A DNA stretch of 36,574 nt from Clostridiales bacterium (GCA_004554085.1 SFNY01000016.1:1-36574); one strand, 5' to 3'. Positions 1 through 7,857 are shown, counted from the stretch's first letter. Translations and numbers: made by a program. The notes: generated by a model not told the origin, from the letters alone.

Positions 1-105
1 TTGTCAGACCTTTCGATGCCCTCTTTAGAGGCCTACCACAAGAGTTTAGCCCTTATAGGGCTTGGTCAAACCTCCCGTTCAACGGGTGGTTATGACTTGT
101 GCAAT
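1..105. mobile_element. Probable right end of an IS200/IS605-type element
   Basis: The first 105 bases carry no gene. They hold a short hairpin at about 47-61 (AGCCC/GGGCT) followed by a strong one at about 67-88, CCTCCCGTT-C-AACGGGTGG, in an AAACC context. Subterminal hairpins of this kind mark the ends of IS200/IS605 elements. A similar hairpin (CCCAGTT-G-AACTGGG, also in an AAACC context) lies at 36502-36520 near the other edge. No transposase is visible here, so it would lie upstream of the window. The call rests on hairpin form and remembered resemblance, not on an alignment; a plain terminator is the alternative. Confidence 0.4.
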
Positions 106-191
106 AAGACGCCTTTGATCCATCAGATTTGCCCGAAGCGCGGCGCGCTTGTGCGCGAAATGTGACGTTTTGCATCCGAAGGGGAAACGGC

Positions 192-221
192 TTGTAAGGA
201 GAAGGAGTGCTGTGTTATAAT
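192..221 (+). promoter_or_regulatory. SigA-type promoter of the L,D-transpeptidase gene
   Basis: A TTGTAA -35 (192-197) and a perfect TATAAT -10 (216-221) are separated by 18 bases. The resulting leader of about 85 bases holds two small hairpins (CAAGCC/GGCTTG near 232-246 and GTCGCTC/GAGCGAC near 252-277) before the start codon at 314. Nothing else was recognised between 105 and 313. Confidence 0.6.
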
Positions 222-313
222 GCTGATTGGGCAAGCCGAAGGCTTGGCCGGGTCGCTCACGCAAGTGCGGGAGCGACAATCAGGAAATGACTATGGATTA
301 TGAGGTTATCATT

Positions 314-2191
314 ATGCAGATACGAAAGCTTCTTGCGGCGCTGCTGTGTCTCGTGCTGTGCCTGCCGGCAATGCCTGCCCTGGCGGCGAAAGACATGCCC
401 TACTCCATTGAAGTGGACATCGCCAATCAGATCGTCACGGTGTACTCCACCAAAGACGGCAGCATCGTGCGGCAGATGCTCTGCTCCTCCGGCATGAACG
501 GCTGCACGCCCACAGGAACCTTTCGCCTGACGGAGAAGGGCCGCGCCTCCGAGCGCACCGAGTGGACCTACCTTGCGCAGTACAGGTGCTACGTGAAGTA
601 CGCCACGCGCATCTATTACGGCTATATGTTCCACTCCCTGCCCTTCGATGCGAAGGATATGAACAGCATGCAGGCGCAGGCCGCCAGCGAGTTCGGCCTG
701 CCCACCTCCCACGGCTGCATCCGGCTGCGGGTGGAGGACGCGAAGTTCATTGCCGAGAACTGCCTGATGGGCACCGAGGTCACGATTCACGATACCGCCG
801 AGCGCAACGAGGATCTGCGCGAGCTGCTGATGGTGTCCTCCTACGACGCCTCCACCGGCATGAGCTACTCCGAATTCCTGGGCATCTCCGAGGACGCCCT
901 GGGCGCAGGCTCCTCCGGGCCGGAGGTGCTGGATCTGCAATACCGCCTGAGCGACCTGGGCTACTACGGCGGTGAGTTCGACGGCAAGTATTCCACCAGC
1001 ATGCTGAAGGCGGTCAAGAATCTTCAGAAGGATCTGGGCCTTGCGCAGAACGGCATCTCCTCCCAGGAGCTGCTGGAGGTCATCTACAGCGACGGCGCGC
1101 CGGTCTCCGCAGGCGAGATCGAGCTGCACGAGGGCAAGAGCGGCCCGGTGGTCAGAAAGCTCCAGGAGGCGATGCATACGCTGGGGCTCTACGACGGCGC
1201 CGTTGACAGCATCTATGATGTGGACGTGACCGGCGCGGTGGAGCAGTTCCAGCTGCTCTGCGGCTATACCGTGGACGGCGTGGCTTCGCCGGAGGTGCAG
1301 CGCGCGGTCTACTACCTGCTGGAGCAGATCAATCAGACCGTGGGTGAGGACTTCGTCGTGGAGACCGTGACCGAGGAGATCGCCATGGCCACGGTGGATG
1401 CGTCCGTGAACGTCAACGTGCGTTCCTATCCGGATACGGAGAGCGAAATTGTGGGCAAGATGAGCCCCGGCGATACCGTCACGGTGCTCTCCGTGAGCGA
1501 CGGCTGGGCCAACATCGCGGTGGGAACCAACCAGGGCTACATGCAGGCGGACTATCTCAAGCCCTATGCCATGGAAAATGTGGTGCTGCGCTACACCTCT
1601 GCCGACGGCCAGAGCAGCTACACCCTGGGCAAGACCATGGCACAGCGTCAGGCCGGAGAGACGGAGCTGGCGGAGGAGCTGAGCGCGATCCTGGCCAGCG
1701 CTGAATACAGCATGAAGGAGGAGAACGTGACCATCGCCACCGTCGCTACCGGGGCCGATGATGTGGGACTCAACCTGCGCGCGGAGCCCAGCGGCGAGGC
1801 CGAGGTGCTGGCTGTGGTTCCCAACGGCACGCAGATGCGCGTGCTGGAAGTGGGCGCGGACTTCAGCAAGGTCGGCTATGGCGAGGCGATCGGCTATCTG
1901 ATGAACGCCTATCTGGACATCCGCGAGGGCAGTGCGGATGAAATTGCGAGCGTGGAAGCGGAGGAAGAGGAGGTCGAGCTGATCCTGGCCAAGGTGGTGC
2001 TCAACGGCAACGAAAAGTCCGCCCGGATCTATGAGGGTGCGGACGACAATGCGAAGGTTCTCGGTCGCGCCGAAGCCGGAATCGAGGTCGAGGTGCTGGT
2101 GGTGAACGAGGAGACCGGCTGGGTGCTGGTGAGCTGCAACGGCCTGCAGGGCTATATGAAGGACGTCAACCTCTCCTTCCGCCTGTTGTAA
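314..2191 (+). CDS. Secreted L,D-transpeptidase (YkuD) with two peptidoglycan-binding and three SH3-like domains
   Basis: This 625-aa protein is predicted to form 3-3 peptidoglycan crosslinks outside the membrane. It has a signal peptide (residues 1-24, ending PALA-A). A YkuD domain follows (about 28-165) with the catalytic motif S-H-G-C-I-R, cysteine at residue 135. Two PG_binding_1-like repeats come next (about 195-265 and 270-340; GxxSGPEVLDLQYRL and GKSGPVVRKLQEAM). Three bacterial SH3-like domains fill the C-terminal half (about 365-425, 480-540, 555-625). The start at ATG 314 was chosen over the longer frame from 227 because the signal peptide begins there and GAGG lies 8 bases upstream. 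YkuD-type enzymes give beta-lactam-resistant 3-3 links and are abundant in clostridia. The multi-SH3 tail suggests firm wall anchoring. Family assignment is firm; the physiological role is inferred. Confidence 0.93.
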   Translation: MQIRKLLAALLCLVLCLPAMPALAAKDMPYSIEVDIANQIVTVYSTKDGSIVRQMLCSSGMNGCTPTGTFRLTEKGRASERTEWTYLAQYRCYVKYATRIYYGYMFHSLPFDAKDMNSMQAQAASEFGLPTSHGCIRLRVEDAKFIAENCLMGTEVTIHDTAERNEDLRELLMVSSYDASTGMSYSEFLGISEDALGAGSSGPEVLDLQYRLSDLGYYGGEFDGKYSTSMLKAVKNLQKDLGLAQNGISSQELLEVIYSDGAPVSAGEIELHEGKSGPVVRKLQEAMHTLGLYDGAVDSIYDVDVTGAVEQFQLLCGYTVDGVASPEVQRAVYYLLEQINQTVGEDFVVETVTEEIAMATVDASVNVNVRSYPDTESEIVGKMSPGDTVTVLSVSDGWANIAVGTNQGYMQADYLKPYAMENVVLRYTSADGQSSYTLGKTMAQRQAGETELAEELSAILASAEYSMKEENVTIATVATGADDVGLNLRAEPSGEAEVLAVVPNGTQMRVLEVGADFSKVGYGEAIGYLMNAYLDIREGSADEIASVEAEEEEVELILAKVVLNGNEKSARIYEGADDNAKVLGRAEAGIEVEVLVVNEETGWVLVSCNGLQGYMKDVNLSFRLL

Positions 2192-2216
2192 GCCGGACAA
2201 TCAAATACGCAATGGC

Positions 2217-2247
2217 ATCCCTGCGGCGCAACGCCGTGGGGATTTTT
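2217..2247 (+). terminator. Rho-independent terminator after the L,D-transpeptidase gene
   Basis: A 12-bp stem (2217-2228 with 2232-2243, two G-U wobbles, CAA loop) runs directly into TTTTT. It separates the transpeptidase gene from the SipL-like gene, so the latter should have its own promoter. A possible sporulation-sigma (SigE/K-like) -10, CATACGCT near 2295, with a CCTATTTT element 12 bases upstream, is only weakly supported. Confidence 0.8.
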
Positions 2248-2331
2248 GTGCATATAGCTTCAACGCTGTGCAGTCCTATTTTCACCGCGCGCATCATACG
2301 CTGGAACAAACGATGTTCTGGAGGGATTGTC

Positions 2332-3849
2332 ATGCCGTTGAAGGTTCTGAGGAAGGAAATCGAGGCGGAGCGGGAGATCGGGCACAAGTATCTTCAGGTG
2401 CTCAGCCGCGCCGAGGCGCTGGTGCCCGGTGCGGGACGCGAGGCCATTGAGCCGCTGCTGTGGGATGCCAGCGCCGCCATCGTTCGCGCGGACGTGCAGA
2501 ACGACCGCGTGGTGCTGGACGGCACGCTGAGCTGTCAGGCGGTCTATCGCCAGGGCGAGGATACCACGCTGCGGGCGCTGTCGGCCAAATCCACCGTCAG
2601 CCAGGTGGCGGAGCTCACCGGCGCGCAGCCGGGCATGCTCTGCCGGGTGCAGGCGGTGGTGGAGAATGTGGACGCGCGCTATGAGAACGGCCACATGGTG
2701 TTTCTGGTGAGCCTGGGCCTGCACGTGTGGGTGCTGAAGCTGGAGAACCTGGAGGTGATCGACCAGATCGAGGACGGCGCGGAGGTGGAGACTCGCTTCC
2801 GGGAGCTGCCGCTGGTGAAGCTGGCGGCGGAGGCCAACGAGACGGCGGTGCTCACCGAGCGGGTGGAGCTGCCACGGGCGCTGGACGCGCGGGCGACGCT
2901 GATGGACTGGGGCAGCGTGCAGATCGACTCCAGTGAGCCGGATCTGGGCGGCATGCGGGTGAAGGGCCGCGCGATGATCGAGACGCTGGTGGCCAGCGGC
3001 GTCGAGGGCAAGCCCGGCGTGGTGGTGAAGTATCCCATCGAATTTGACAAGCTGATCGAGCTGCCGGAGTGGCTGTGCGGGGAGGTGAGCGTGCTGCCGT
3101 CGATCCGCAGCATCCGCACCCAGCTGGAACCCGGCGACGAGGAGGAGGACGGCACGCTGCTGTTGCAAGCGGACGTGTACTTCGAGATTGCCGCCAACCT
3201 GCGGGAGCGCACGCAGGCGCTGGAGGATGCCTACGCCACGTCGGGAGCGGAGCTGAAGCTGGAGACCCGGCGGATTGCGCTCTGCACCGACCGGAAGTGC
3301 GTGTGCAGCGCGGAGGTGGCCCGGGGCACCGCGCCGCTGGGCGAGGGCGCGCCGGCGGTGGGCAGCGTGATCGCCGTGCGGGCGATCCCCAACATGGCGG
3401 AGATCTCCGCCCAGGGCGGCAAGGGCCGCATCAGCGGCCTGATCGAGGCCACGGTGCTCTACATGCCGGTGGGGTCGGACCGCCCCGTATCCACCTCCGC
3501 CGAGCTGCCCTTCACGCTGGACGTGCCGCAGGAGCTGGACGCGGACGATATGGTGCGCATCGGCGTGACCAGCGCCGAGGCCAACGCCCTGATGAGCGAC
3601 CGCCTGGAGATGAAGATCGGCCTGAACCTGTGCTGCGAGCGCCGCGTGTGCGAGGAGCTTACGCTGGTTGCCGCCGTGGAGGAGGGGGAGCGCGCGCCGC
3701 GCAGGCCGGGCTACATCGTCTGCTGGCCGGAGAGCGACGAGGACGCGTGGGCCATCGGCAGGCGCTACGGCGTGCCGGAGAGCGCAGTGCTGGAGGGCGC
3801 GCCCGAGGGCAAGCTCCGCAGCGGCCAGCCGCTGGTGCTGCGCATCTGA
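2332..3849 (+). CDS. sipL: SipL-like spore envelope protein (SPOCS/DUF3794 repeats, LysM-like C-terminus)
   Basis: The 505-aa product resembles SipL, the clostridial protein that binds SpoIVA and tethers the spore coat to the forespore. Three SPOCS/DUF3794-type beta-rich units can be traced (about 40-135, 175-290 and 315-450). The C-terminal 45 residues (GYIVCWPESDEDAWAIGRRY onward, then P-E-S-A-V-L) have LysM spacing, as expected for the SpoIVA-contacting tail of SipL. The start at ATG 2332 has GGAGGG 6-7 bases upstream; the frame is open to 2212, but those 40 residues are unlike the family. The gene is single, between terminators. SPOCS proteins also include other coat proteins, so the gene symbol is probable rather than proven. 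Confidence 0.82.
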   Translation: MPLKVLRKEIEAEREIGHKYLQVLSRAEALVPGAGREAIEPLLWDASAAIVRADVQNDRVVLDGTLSCQAVYRQGEDTTLRALSAKSTVSQVAELTGAQPGMLCRVQAVVENVDARYENGHMVFLVSLGLHVWVLKLENLEVIDQIEDGAEVETRFRELPLVKLAAEANETAVLTERVELPRALDARATLMDWGSVQIDSSEPDLGGMRVKGRAMIETLVASGVEGKPGVVVKYPIEFDKLIELPEWLCGEVSVLPSIRSIRTQLEPGDEEEDGTLLLQADVYFEIAANLRERTQALEDAYATSGAELKLETRRIALCTDRKCVCSAEVARGTAPLGEGAPAVGSVIAVRAIPNMAEISAQGGKGRISGLIEATVLYMPVGSDRPVSTSAELPFTLDVPQELDADDMVRIGVTSAEANALMSDRLEMKIGLNLCCERRVCEELTLVAAVEEGERAPRRPGYIVCWPESDEDAWAIGRRYGVPESAVLEGAPEGKLRSGQPLVLRI

Positions 3850-3880
3850 GAGCGACAAAAGTGGAATTGCGGGCATAGAA

Positions 3881-3910
3881 AACCGGCGGCACTTGCGTGC
3901 CGCCGGCTTC
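3881..3910 (-). terminator. Terminator of the hsp20 gene (convergent site)
   Basis: A perfect 10-bp stem (CCGGCGGCAC 3883-3892 with GTGCCGCCGG 3897-3906) is followed on the minus strand by TTTTC. It lies between the convergent SipL-like and hsp20 genes and probably serves hsp20; the plus-strand side lacks a T run. Confidence 0.7.
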
Positions 3911-3920
3911 GCTCCTGGGA

Positions 3921-4385
3921 TCAGCCTTCAATCAGGATGGTCTTTCTTTCGGGAACCTTCCGGGCGTCCTTCTTCGGGACGATCAGGTGCAGAACGCCGT
4001 CCTCATACGAGGCCTTCACGTCCTCCTCCGTGATTGCACCGCCCACGTAGAAGCTGCGCTGCATCGTGCCCGCATAGCGCTCCTGCCGGAGCATCCTGCC
4101 CGCCTTGTTCTTTTCATCCTTCTCCAGCGTCTTCTGGGTGGAGATGGTCAGGTAGCCGTCGTTCAGCTCCAGGTGAATCTCATCCTTCTTGAAGCCCGGC
4201 AGATCCACGTCCACCTCGTAGCTTTCCTCCGTCTCCTTCACGTCCGTCTTCATCATGTGCTGGGCGTTCTTGCCGTACAGCACGTGATCGACGTTGCCAA
4301 AGCCGCGGAAGAAGTTCCGGTCGAAGTCATCAAATACGTCCATCAGGTTTTCGCCGAAAATCGTGGGAAGATAAGTGCTCATCAT
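3921..4385 (-). CDS. Small heat shock protein, Hsp20/alpha-crystallin family
   Basis: The 154-aa product is an ATP-independent holdase chaperone of the cytoplasm. The alpha-crystallin domain spans about residues 45-150: it opens with MKTDVKETEESYEVDVDLPG, contains the G-x-L motif in DGVLHLIVPKKD, and ends in the short tail K-T-I-L-I-E-G that carries the I-x-I/V oligomerisation motif. The N-terminus MMSTYLPTIFGENLMDVFDD is typical of clostridial Hsp20. Two adjacent ATGs (4385 and 4382) follow GGAGG by 5 and 8 bases, so the true start could be either. The gene has its own promoter overlapped by a CtsR-type operator and a leader of about 130 bases with several hairpins, one of which pairs with the ribosome-binding site. 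Confidence 0.95.
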   Translation of the reverse strand: MMSTYLPTIFGENLMDVFDDFDRNFFRGFGNVDHVLYGKNAQHMMKTDVKETEESYEVDVDLPGFKKDEIHLELNDGYLTISTQKTLEKDEKNKAGRMLRQERYAGTMQRSFYVGGAITEEDVKASYEDGVLHLIVPKKDARKVPERKTILIEG

Positions 4386-4411
4386 GCAAACCTCCATTCG
4401 TTTGGCCTTGC
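4386..4411 (-). promoter_or_regulatory. Possible RNA-thermometer hairpin sequestering the hsp20 ribosome-binding site
   Basis: In the minus-strand transcript, GCAAGGCC (4411-4404) can pair with the end of GGAGGTTTGC (4395-4386), giving GCAAG/TTTGC plus CC/GG with one unpaired G. This closes just upstream of the ATG and traps part of the GGAGG. A bulged G opposite the SD region is a hallmark of ROSE-type heat-shock thermometers. Further upstream hairpins in the same leader are CGATCG/CGATCG (about 4492-4508), GTGGCCG/CGGCCAC (about 4471-4486) and GACCT/AGGTC (about 4451-4467). Pairing was done by eye; no folding energy was computed. Confidence 0.4.
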
Positions 4412-4518
4412 ACCGCTGGTAACATTGCCAGTTATGTAGGGTCGCATACTTGACCTTTTGCAGGTCGTGCAATTTGTGGCCGTCGGCCACATCGATCGTT
4501 CCCCGATCGACAAGTATT

Positions 4519-4546
4519 ATTATACTCAAAGGTCAAAGAAAGTCAA
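4519..4546 (-). promoter_or_regulatory. SigA-type promoter of hsp20
   Basis: On the minus strand TTGACT (4546-4541) and TATAAT (4524-4519) are 16 bases apart, giving a leader of about 125-130 bases before the hsp20 start. The CtsR-type operator covers the -35. Confidence 0.75.
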
Positions 4547-4547
4547 T
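4531..4547 (+). promoter_or_regulatory. CtsR operator over the hsp20 promoter
   Basis: The plus strand reads GGTCAAA-GAA-AGTCAAT. The CtsR consensus is a tandem heptad (A/G)GTCAAA-NAN-(A/G)GTCAAA; here the first heptad and the spacer match fully and the second matches at 6 of 7 positions. It overlaps the -35 of hsp20, the expected position for repression that is lifted at high temperature. No ctsR gene lies in the window. Confidence 0.75.
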
Positions 4548-4584
4548 ACCTTTTTTTCAAAAAATCTGAAGTTTTTTTTCGGGC

Positions 4585-4613
4585 TTGACAGGCGATGAAA
4601 CGCATGCTAGAAT
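4585..4613 (+). promoter_or_regulatory. SigA-type promoter of the tetR-MFS pair
   Basis: A perfect TTGACA (4585-4590) and TAGAAT (4608-4613) are separated by 17 bases. The palindromic operator starts three bases after the -10, where a bound repressor would block transcription start. Confidence 0.85.
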
Positions 4614-4615
4614 GG

Positions 4616-4640
4616 TTCAACCGACAGCCTGTCGGTTGAA
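4616..4640. promoter_or_regulatory. Palindromic TetR operator, copy 1
   Basis: A perfect 25-bp inverted repeat is centred on C4628; its half-site is TTCAACCGACAG. It lies between the -10 and the ribosome-binding site of the adjacent tetR gene, the classic autoregulation layout. A near-identical site precedes the MFS gene. Confidence 0.85.
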
Positions 4641-4652
4641 GGAGGCCTGGAC

Positions 4653-5267
4653 ATGCGCGTGGTGAAGGACGCGGAGGTTCGCAGAAACGAGATACTGGAT
4701 GCGGCGGAGGAGCTGTTCGGCAGCAAGGGCTTCGATCAGACCAGCACAGGCGACATTCTGGATCGCGTGGGCATCGCGCGGGGCACGCTCTACTACCACT
4801 TCCGCTCGAAGGAGGAGATTCTGGACGCGATGATCGCGCGCATGGCGGATCGCCTGATCGCGGACGCGGCGAAGGTGGCGGAGGATCGGAGCATGCCGCT
4901 GCTGGAGCGCCTGCCGAAAACGGTGCTGGCGCTGAATGTGGATTCCAGCATCGGCGAGGAGGTCATGCAGCAGGTGCACCGACCGCAGAATGCGCTGCTG
5001 CACCAGAAGCTGGAGGAGCGGCTGCTGCGGGGTGTGATCCCGCTGATCGCGCTGCTGGTGGAGGACGGAATCGGGCAGGGGATCTTCCATACGGACTATC
5101 CCCGGGAGGCGGCGGAGATGATCATGATCTACGCCTATACCGCCTTCGACGGCCTCGCGGAGCAGACTGCGCAGCAGCAGCGCATCGACGGGTTTATCTA
5201 CAACGTCGAGCGCATCCTGGGCGCGCAGGAGGGCGCGCTGCGGGAGGCAATCCTGAAAATCTTTTGA
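4653..5267 (+). CDS. TetR/AcrR family transcriptional regulator
   Basis: The 204-aa protein has an N-terminal TetR helix-turn-helix (about residues 8-56), including the recognition stretch TSTGDILDRVGIARGTLYYH and then FRSKEEIL. The C-terminal 145 residues form an all-helical ligand-binding and dimer domain, not assignable to a ligand. AAGGAGG lies 7 bases before ATG 4653 and directly follows the operator palindrome. The gene precedes an MFS exporter by 82 bases, and both genes carry the same operator half-site. The simplest model is a drug- or metabolite-sensing repressor that controls itself and the exporter; the inducer is unknown. Confidence 0.93.
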   Translation: MRVVKDAEVRRNEILDAAEELFGSKGFDQTSTGDILDRVGIARGTLYYHFRSKEEILDAMIARMADRLIADAAKVAEDRSMPLLERLPKTVLALNVDSSIGEEVMQQVHRPQNALLHQKLEERLLRGVIPLIALLVEDGIGQGIFHTDYPREAAEMIMIYAYTAFDGLAEQTAQQQRIDGFIYNVERILGAQEGALREAILKIF

Positions 5268-5273
5268 AATGAA

Positions 5274-5300
5274 GGGGAACCTTGGCGGGTTCCCTCTCTT
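5274..5300 (+). terminator. Weak terminator or attenuator between tetR and the MFS gene
   Basis: GGGAACC (5275-5281) pairs with GGTTCCC (5288-5294) and is followed by TCTCTT rather than a clean T run. It could reduce read-through from tetR into the exporter gene. Confidence 0.4.
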
Positions 5301-5310
5301 GGGACAACAT

Positions 5311-5327
5311 ACCGACAGACTGACGGT
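5311..5327. promoter_or_regulatory. TetR operator, copy 2
   Basis: ACCGACAG-A-CTGACGGT repeats the core of the palindrome upstream of tetR with one mismatch in the right half. It sits 23 bases before the MFS start. A TATAAA follows at 5329-5334, but no clear -35 was found, so a separate MFS promoter is uncertain. Confidence 0.75.
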
Positions 5328-5349
5328 CTATAAACGGAGGGGAAGATAG

Positions 5350-6591
5350 ATGAAGGGAACCGGGTATAAGAAATTTCTGCTGCTCTGGGCGGGACAGATG
5401 GTGTCCGCCATCGGCGGCGGCCTGACCAGCTTTGGCCTGGGCGTGTACGTGTTTGCGCAGACGGGGAGCGCCGCCAGCATGGCGCTGGTGACGCTGCTGG
5501 CCTTTCTGCCCACGCTGGTGCTGAGCGTGCCCGCCGGGGTGCTGGCGGACCGCTATGACCGGCGGCTGCTGATGATGCTGGGGGATGGCATGTCCGCTCT
5601 CGGCGTCCTCTACATCCTGATCTGCATGCTGCGGGGCGGCGCGGCGCTGTGGCAGATCTGCGTCGGGGTGCTGGTCAGCTCGGTGTTTTCCGCGCTGCTG
5701 GAGCCCGCCTATCGGGCCACGGTGACCGACCTTCTGAGCAAGGAGGAGTATTCCAAGGCCAGCGGCCTGGTCAGCCTTGCGGGCAGCGCGCGCTATCTGA
5801 TCTCGCCGCTGCTGGCGGGGCTGCTGCTGGCGGTCAGCGACATCAAGCTGCTGCTGGTTATCGACGTCTGCACCTTCTTTTTGACGGTGATCGTCACGGG
5901 CGTGGTGAAGCGGGGCCTGGCGGCGAAGGTGCCGGAGCTGCGGGAGAGCTTCCTTGAAAGCCTGCGCGGCGGCTGGCGGGCGGTTACACAGAAGCGGGGC
6001 GTGGTGCTGCTGATCGCAGCGGCCTCGGTGCTGACCTGCTTCATGGGCGCGTTCCAGATTTTGGCGGAGCCGCTGCTGCTGGACTTCACCAGCAGCACGG
6101 TGCTGGGCGTTGCGGAGACGGTCTGCGCCTGCGGCATGCTCGTCTCCAGCCTGCTGCTGGGAATCCGGGGCGTGCGGAGGGGCTATGTGCGCGTGCTGTG
6201 CGTATCGCTCCTGCTGGCGGGCGCGGCGATGGTTGTCTTCGGCCTGAAGGAGAACATCTACCTGATCTGCGCCGCAGGCTTCTTCTTCTTCGCCATGCTG
6301 CCCTTCGCGAACAACTGCCTGGACTACCTGGTGCGCACGAACATCCCTGCAGAGGTGCAGGGCAGGGCATGGGGCCTGATCGGCTTCCTCTCACAGATCG
6401 GCTACGTGGTGGCCTATGGCGCGGCGGGTGTGCTGGCGGATGGAATCGCGTCGGCAATGCACATGGGAGTCGGTCGGGGCGCGGCGGCGGTGATCGTGCT
6501 GGCGGGCGCGCTGCTGGCAATTTCCGCAATTGGCTTGTACCGGATTCGCGCGGTGCGGGAATTGGAAAGTCAGGCTGCGGAGCAGGTCTGA
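5350..6591 (+). CDS. MFS efflux transporter (DHA3-like)
   Basis: The 413-aa membrane protein has about 12 hydrophobic segments and the MFS motif A between TM2 and TM3, GVLADRYDRR, near residues 60-69. The N-terminus LLWAGQMVSAIGGGLTSFGL and overall length fit the drug:H+ antiporter-3 group (macrolide and other exporters). GGAGGGG stands 7-8 bases before ATG 5350. Its neighbour encodes a TetR regulator and both carry the same operator, so it is probably an inducible exporter; the substrate cannot be read from sequence. A terminator starts only 6 bases after the stop. Confidence 0.9.
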   Translation: MKGTGYKKFLLLWAGQMVSAIGGGLTSFGLGVYVFAQTGSAASMALVTLLAFLPTLVLSVPAGVLADRYDRRLLMMLGDGMSALGVLYILICMLRGGAALWQICVGVLVSSVFSALLEPAYRATVTDLLSKEEYSKASGLVSLAGSARYLISPLLAGLLLAVSDIKLLLVIDVCTFFLTVIVTGVVKRGLAAKVPELRESFLESLRGGWRAVTQKRGVVLLIAAASVLTCFMGAFQILAEPLLLDFTSSTVLGVAETVCACGMLVSSLLLGIRGVRRGYVRVLCVSLLLAGAAMVVFGLKENIYLICAAGFFFFAMLPFANNCLDYLVRTNIPAEVQGRAWGLIGFLSQIGYVVAYGAAGVLADGIASAMHMGVGRGAAAVIVLAGALLAISAIGLYRIRAVRELESQAAEQV

Positions 6592-6596
6592 TGCAC

Positions 6597-6638
6597 ACAT
6601 GCGGCAGAGCAAAACGCAGGCTCCGCCGCATGTTTTCT
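6597..6638 (+). terminator. Terminator after the MFS gene
   Basis: ACATGCGGC (6597-6605) pairs with GCCGCATGT (6625-6633), followed by TTTCT. It closes the tetR-MFS unit. Confidence 0.7.
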
Positions 6639-6655
6639 GTCCCGGAAGGGCGGAT

Positions 6656-6685
6656 TTGCAAAATGGATGGCAAGTGTGCTATAAT
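6656..6685 (+). promoter_or_regulatory. Promoter of the aminopeptidase operon
   Basis: TTGCAA (6656-6661), 18 bases, then TGC-TATAAT (-10 at 6680-6685 with an extended TGn element). The leader to the start at 6728 is about 35 bases. Confidence 0.75.
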
Positions 6686-6727
6686 ATTAAATGGAACCCG
6701 ATAAACGATGAGTATGGGAGGACAACC

Positions 6728-7840
6728 ATGGATCCCAGAGTGCAGAAGCTTGCAGAGACGCTGATTCGCTTTTCCGTTCGACTGCAGCCGGGCGAGAACA
6801 TTCTGATTCAGGCCCGGAACGAGGACAAGGAGCTGGTGCGGGCGCTGGTGCGCGAGGCCTATGCGGCGGGCGGCAAGCCCTTCGTGTGGCTGGATCGCAC
6901 GGGCGTGGAGCGGGAGCTGGCGCTGGGCTACACCGAGGAGCAGCTGAGGCTACGCGCCGAGGTGGACGCGCAGCTGATGTCGAAGATGCAGGCCTACATC
7001 GGCTACACGGCTGTGGAGAACGATTCGGAGATGAGCGACGTTCCGCCGGAGAAGATGGAGCTGTATTCGCGCATCTACGGTGCGGCGGTGCACGGAAAGA
7101 TTCGCGTGCCGAACACCCGCTGGTGCGTGCTGCGCTATCCCACGCCGGCGATGGCGCAGGCCGCGTCGATGAGCATGGCCGGCTTCGAGGACTTCTTCTT
7201 CGACGTCTGCACGATGGATTATTCCCGCATGGATCGGGCGATGGACCCGCTGAAGGCGCTGATGGAGCGCACCGACCGGGTGCGCATCACCGGCCCGGAC
7301 ACGGACCTTAGCTTCTCCATCAAGGGCCTGCCTGCGATCAAGTGTGCGGGCGAGGCCAACATTCCGGATGGGGAGATCTACTCCGCACCGGTGCGGGACA
7401 GCGTGAACGGCGTGATTCACTACAACACGCCCTCCATTCAGGACGGCTTCACCTTTGAGGACGTTCGCCTGACCTTTGAAAACGGCAGGATTGTGAAGGC
7501 GGAGGCCAACGACAGCGCGCGCATCAAGCGCATCTTCGACATCGACGAGGGCGCGCGCTACGTGGGCGAATTTGCCATCGGCGTGAACCCCTACATCACC
7601 AAGCCGATGAAGAACACGCTTTTCGATGAAAAGATCATGGGCTCCTTCCATTTCACCCCCGGGGCCAGCTACGAGGACTGCTACAATGGCAACGACTCGG
7701 CGCTGCACTGGGATCTGGTGTGCATCCAGACGCCGGAGTGGGGCGGCGGCGAGATGTACTTCGACGATGTGCTCGTGCGCAAGGACGGCCGCTTCGTTCT
7801 GCCGGAGCTCGAGTGCCTCAATCCGGAAAATCTGAAGTGA
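6728..7840 (+). CDS. M29 family metallo-aminopeptidase
   Basis: The 370-aa product matches the thermophilic aminopeptidase (M29) family, two-metal cytoplasmic enzymes that trim N-terminal residues from peptides. Family landmarks appear in order: GENILIQA near the N-terminus, GEANIPDGEIY (metal-binding glutamate), the FDEK-GSFHFTPG segment (glutamate and histidine ligands), then the SALHWDLV box (histidine and aspartate ligands). ATG 6728 has GGGAGG 6-7 bases upstream; the frame is open to 6530 but that part lacks family similarity. It leads an apparent operon with the NYN-LOTUS gene (17-base gap) and the EEP-fold gene. Function at family level is firm. Confidence 0.93.
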   Translation: MDPRVQKLAETLIRFSVRLQPGENILIQARNEDKELVRALVREAYAAGGKPFVWLDRTGVERELALGYTEEQLRLRAEVDAQLMSKMQAYIGYTAVENDSEMSDVPPEKMELYSRIYGAAVHGKIRVPNTRWCVLRYPTPAMAQAASMSMAGFEDFFFDVCTMDYSRMDRAMDPLKALMERTDRVRITGPDTDLSFSIKGLPAIKCAGEANIPDGEIYSAPVRDSVNGVIHYNTPSIQDGFTFEDVRLTFENGRIVKAEANDSARIKRIFDIDEGARYVGEFAIGVNPYITKPMKNTLFDEKIMGSFHFTPGASYEDCYNGNDSALHWDLVCIQTPEWGGGEMYFDDVLVRKDGRFVLPELECLNPENLK

Positions 7841-7857
7841 ACTGAAGGAGAATACAA

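Noticed and set aside
257..2200. A long open frame antisense to the L,D-transpeptidase gene (647 codons)
   Set aside because: It mirrors the coding strand in GC-rich DNA, is rich in His, Ala, Leu and Gln without any domain, and has no ribosome-binding site.
2260..3876. A 538-codon frame antisense to the SipL-like gene
   Set aside because: Same composition artefact; the forward frame has a recognised family, SD and terminator context.
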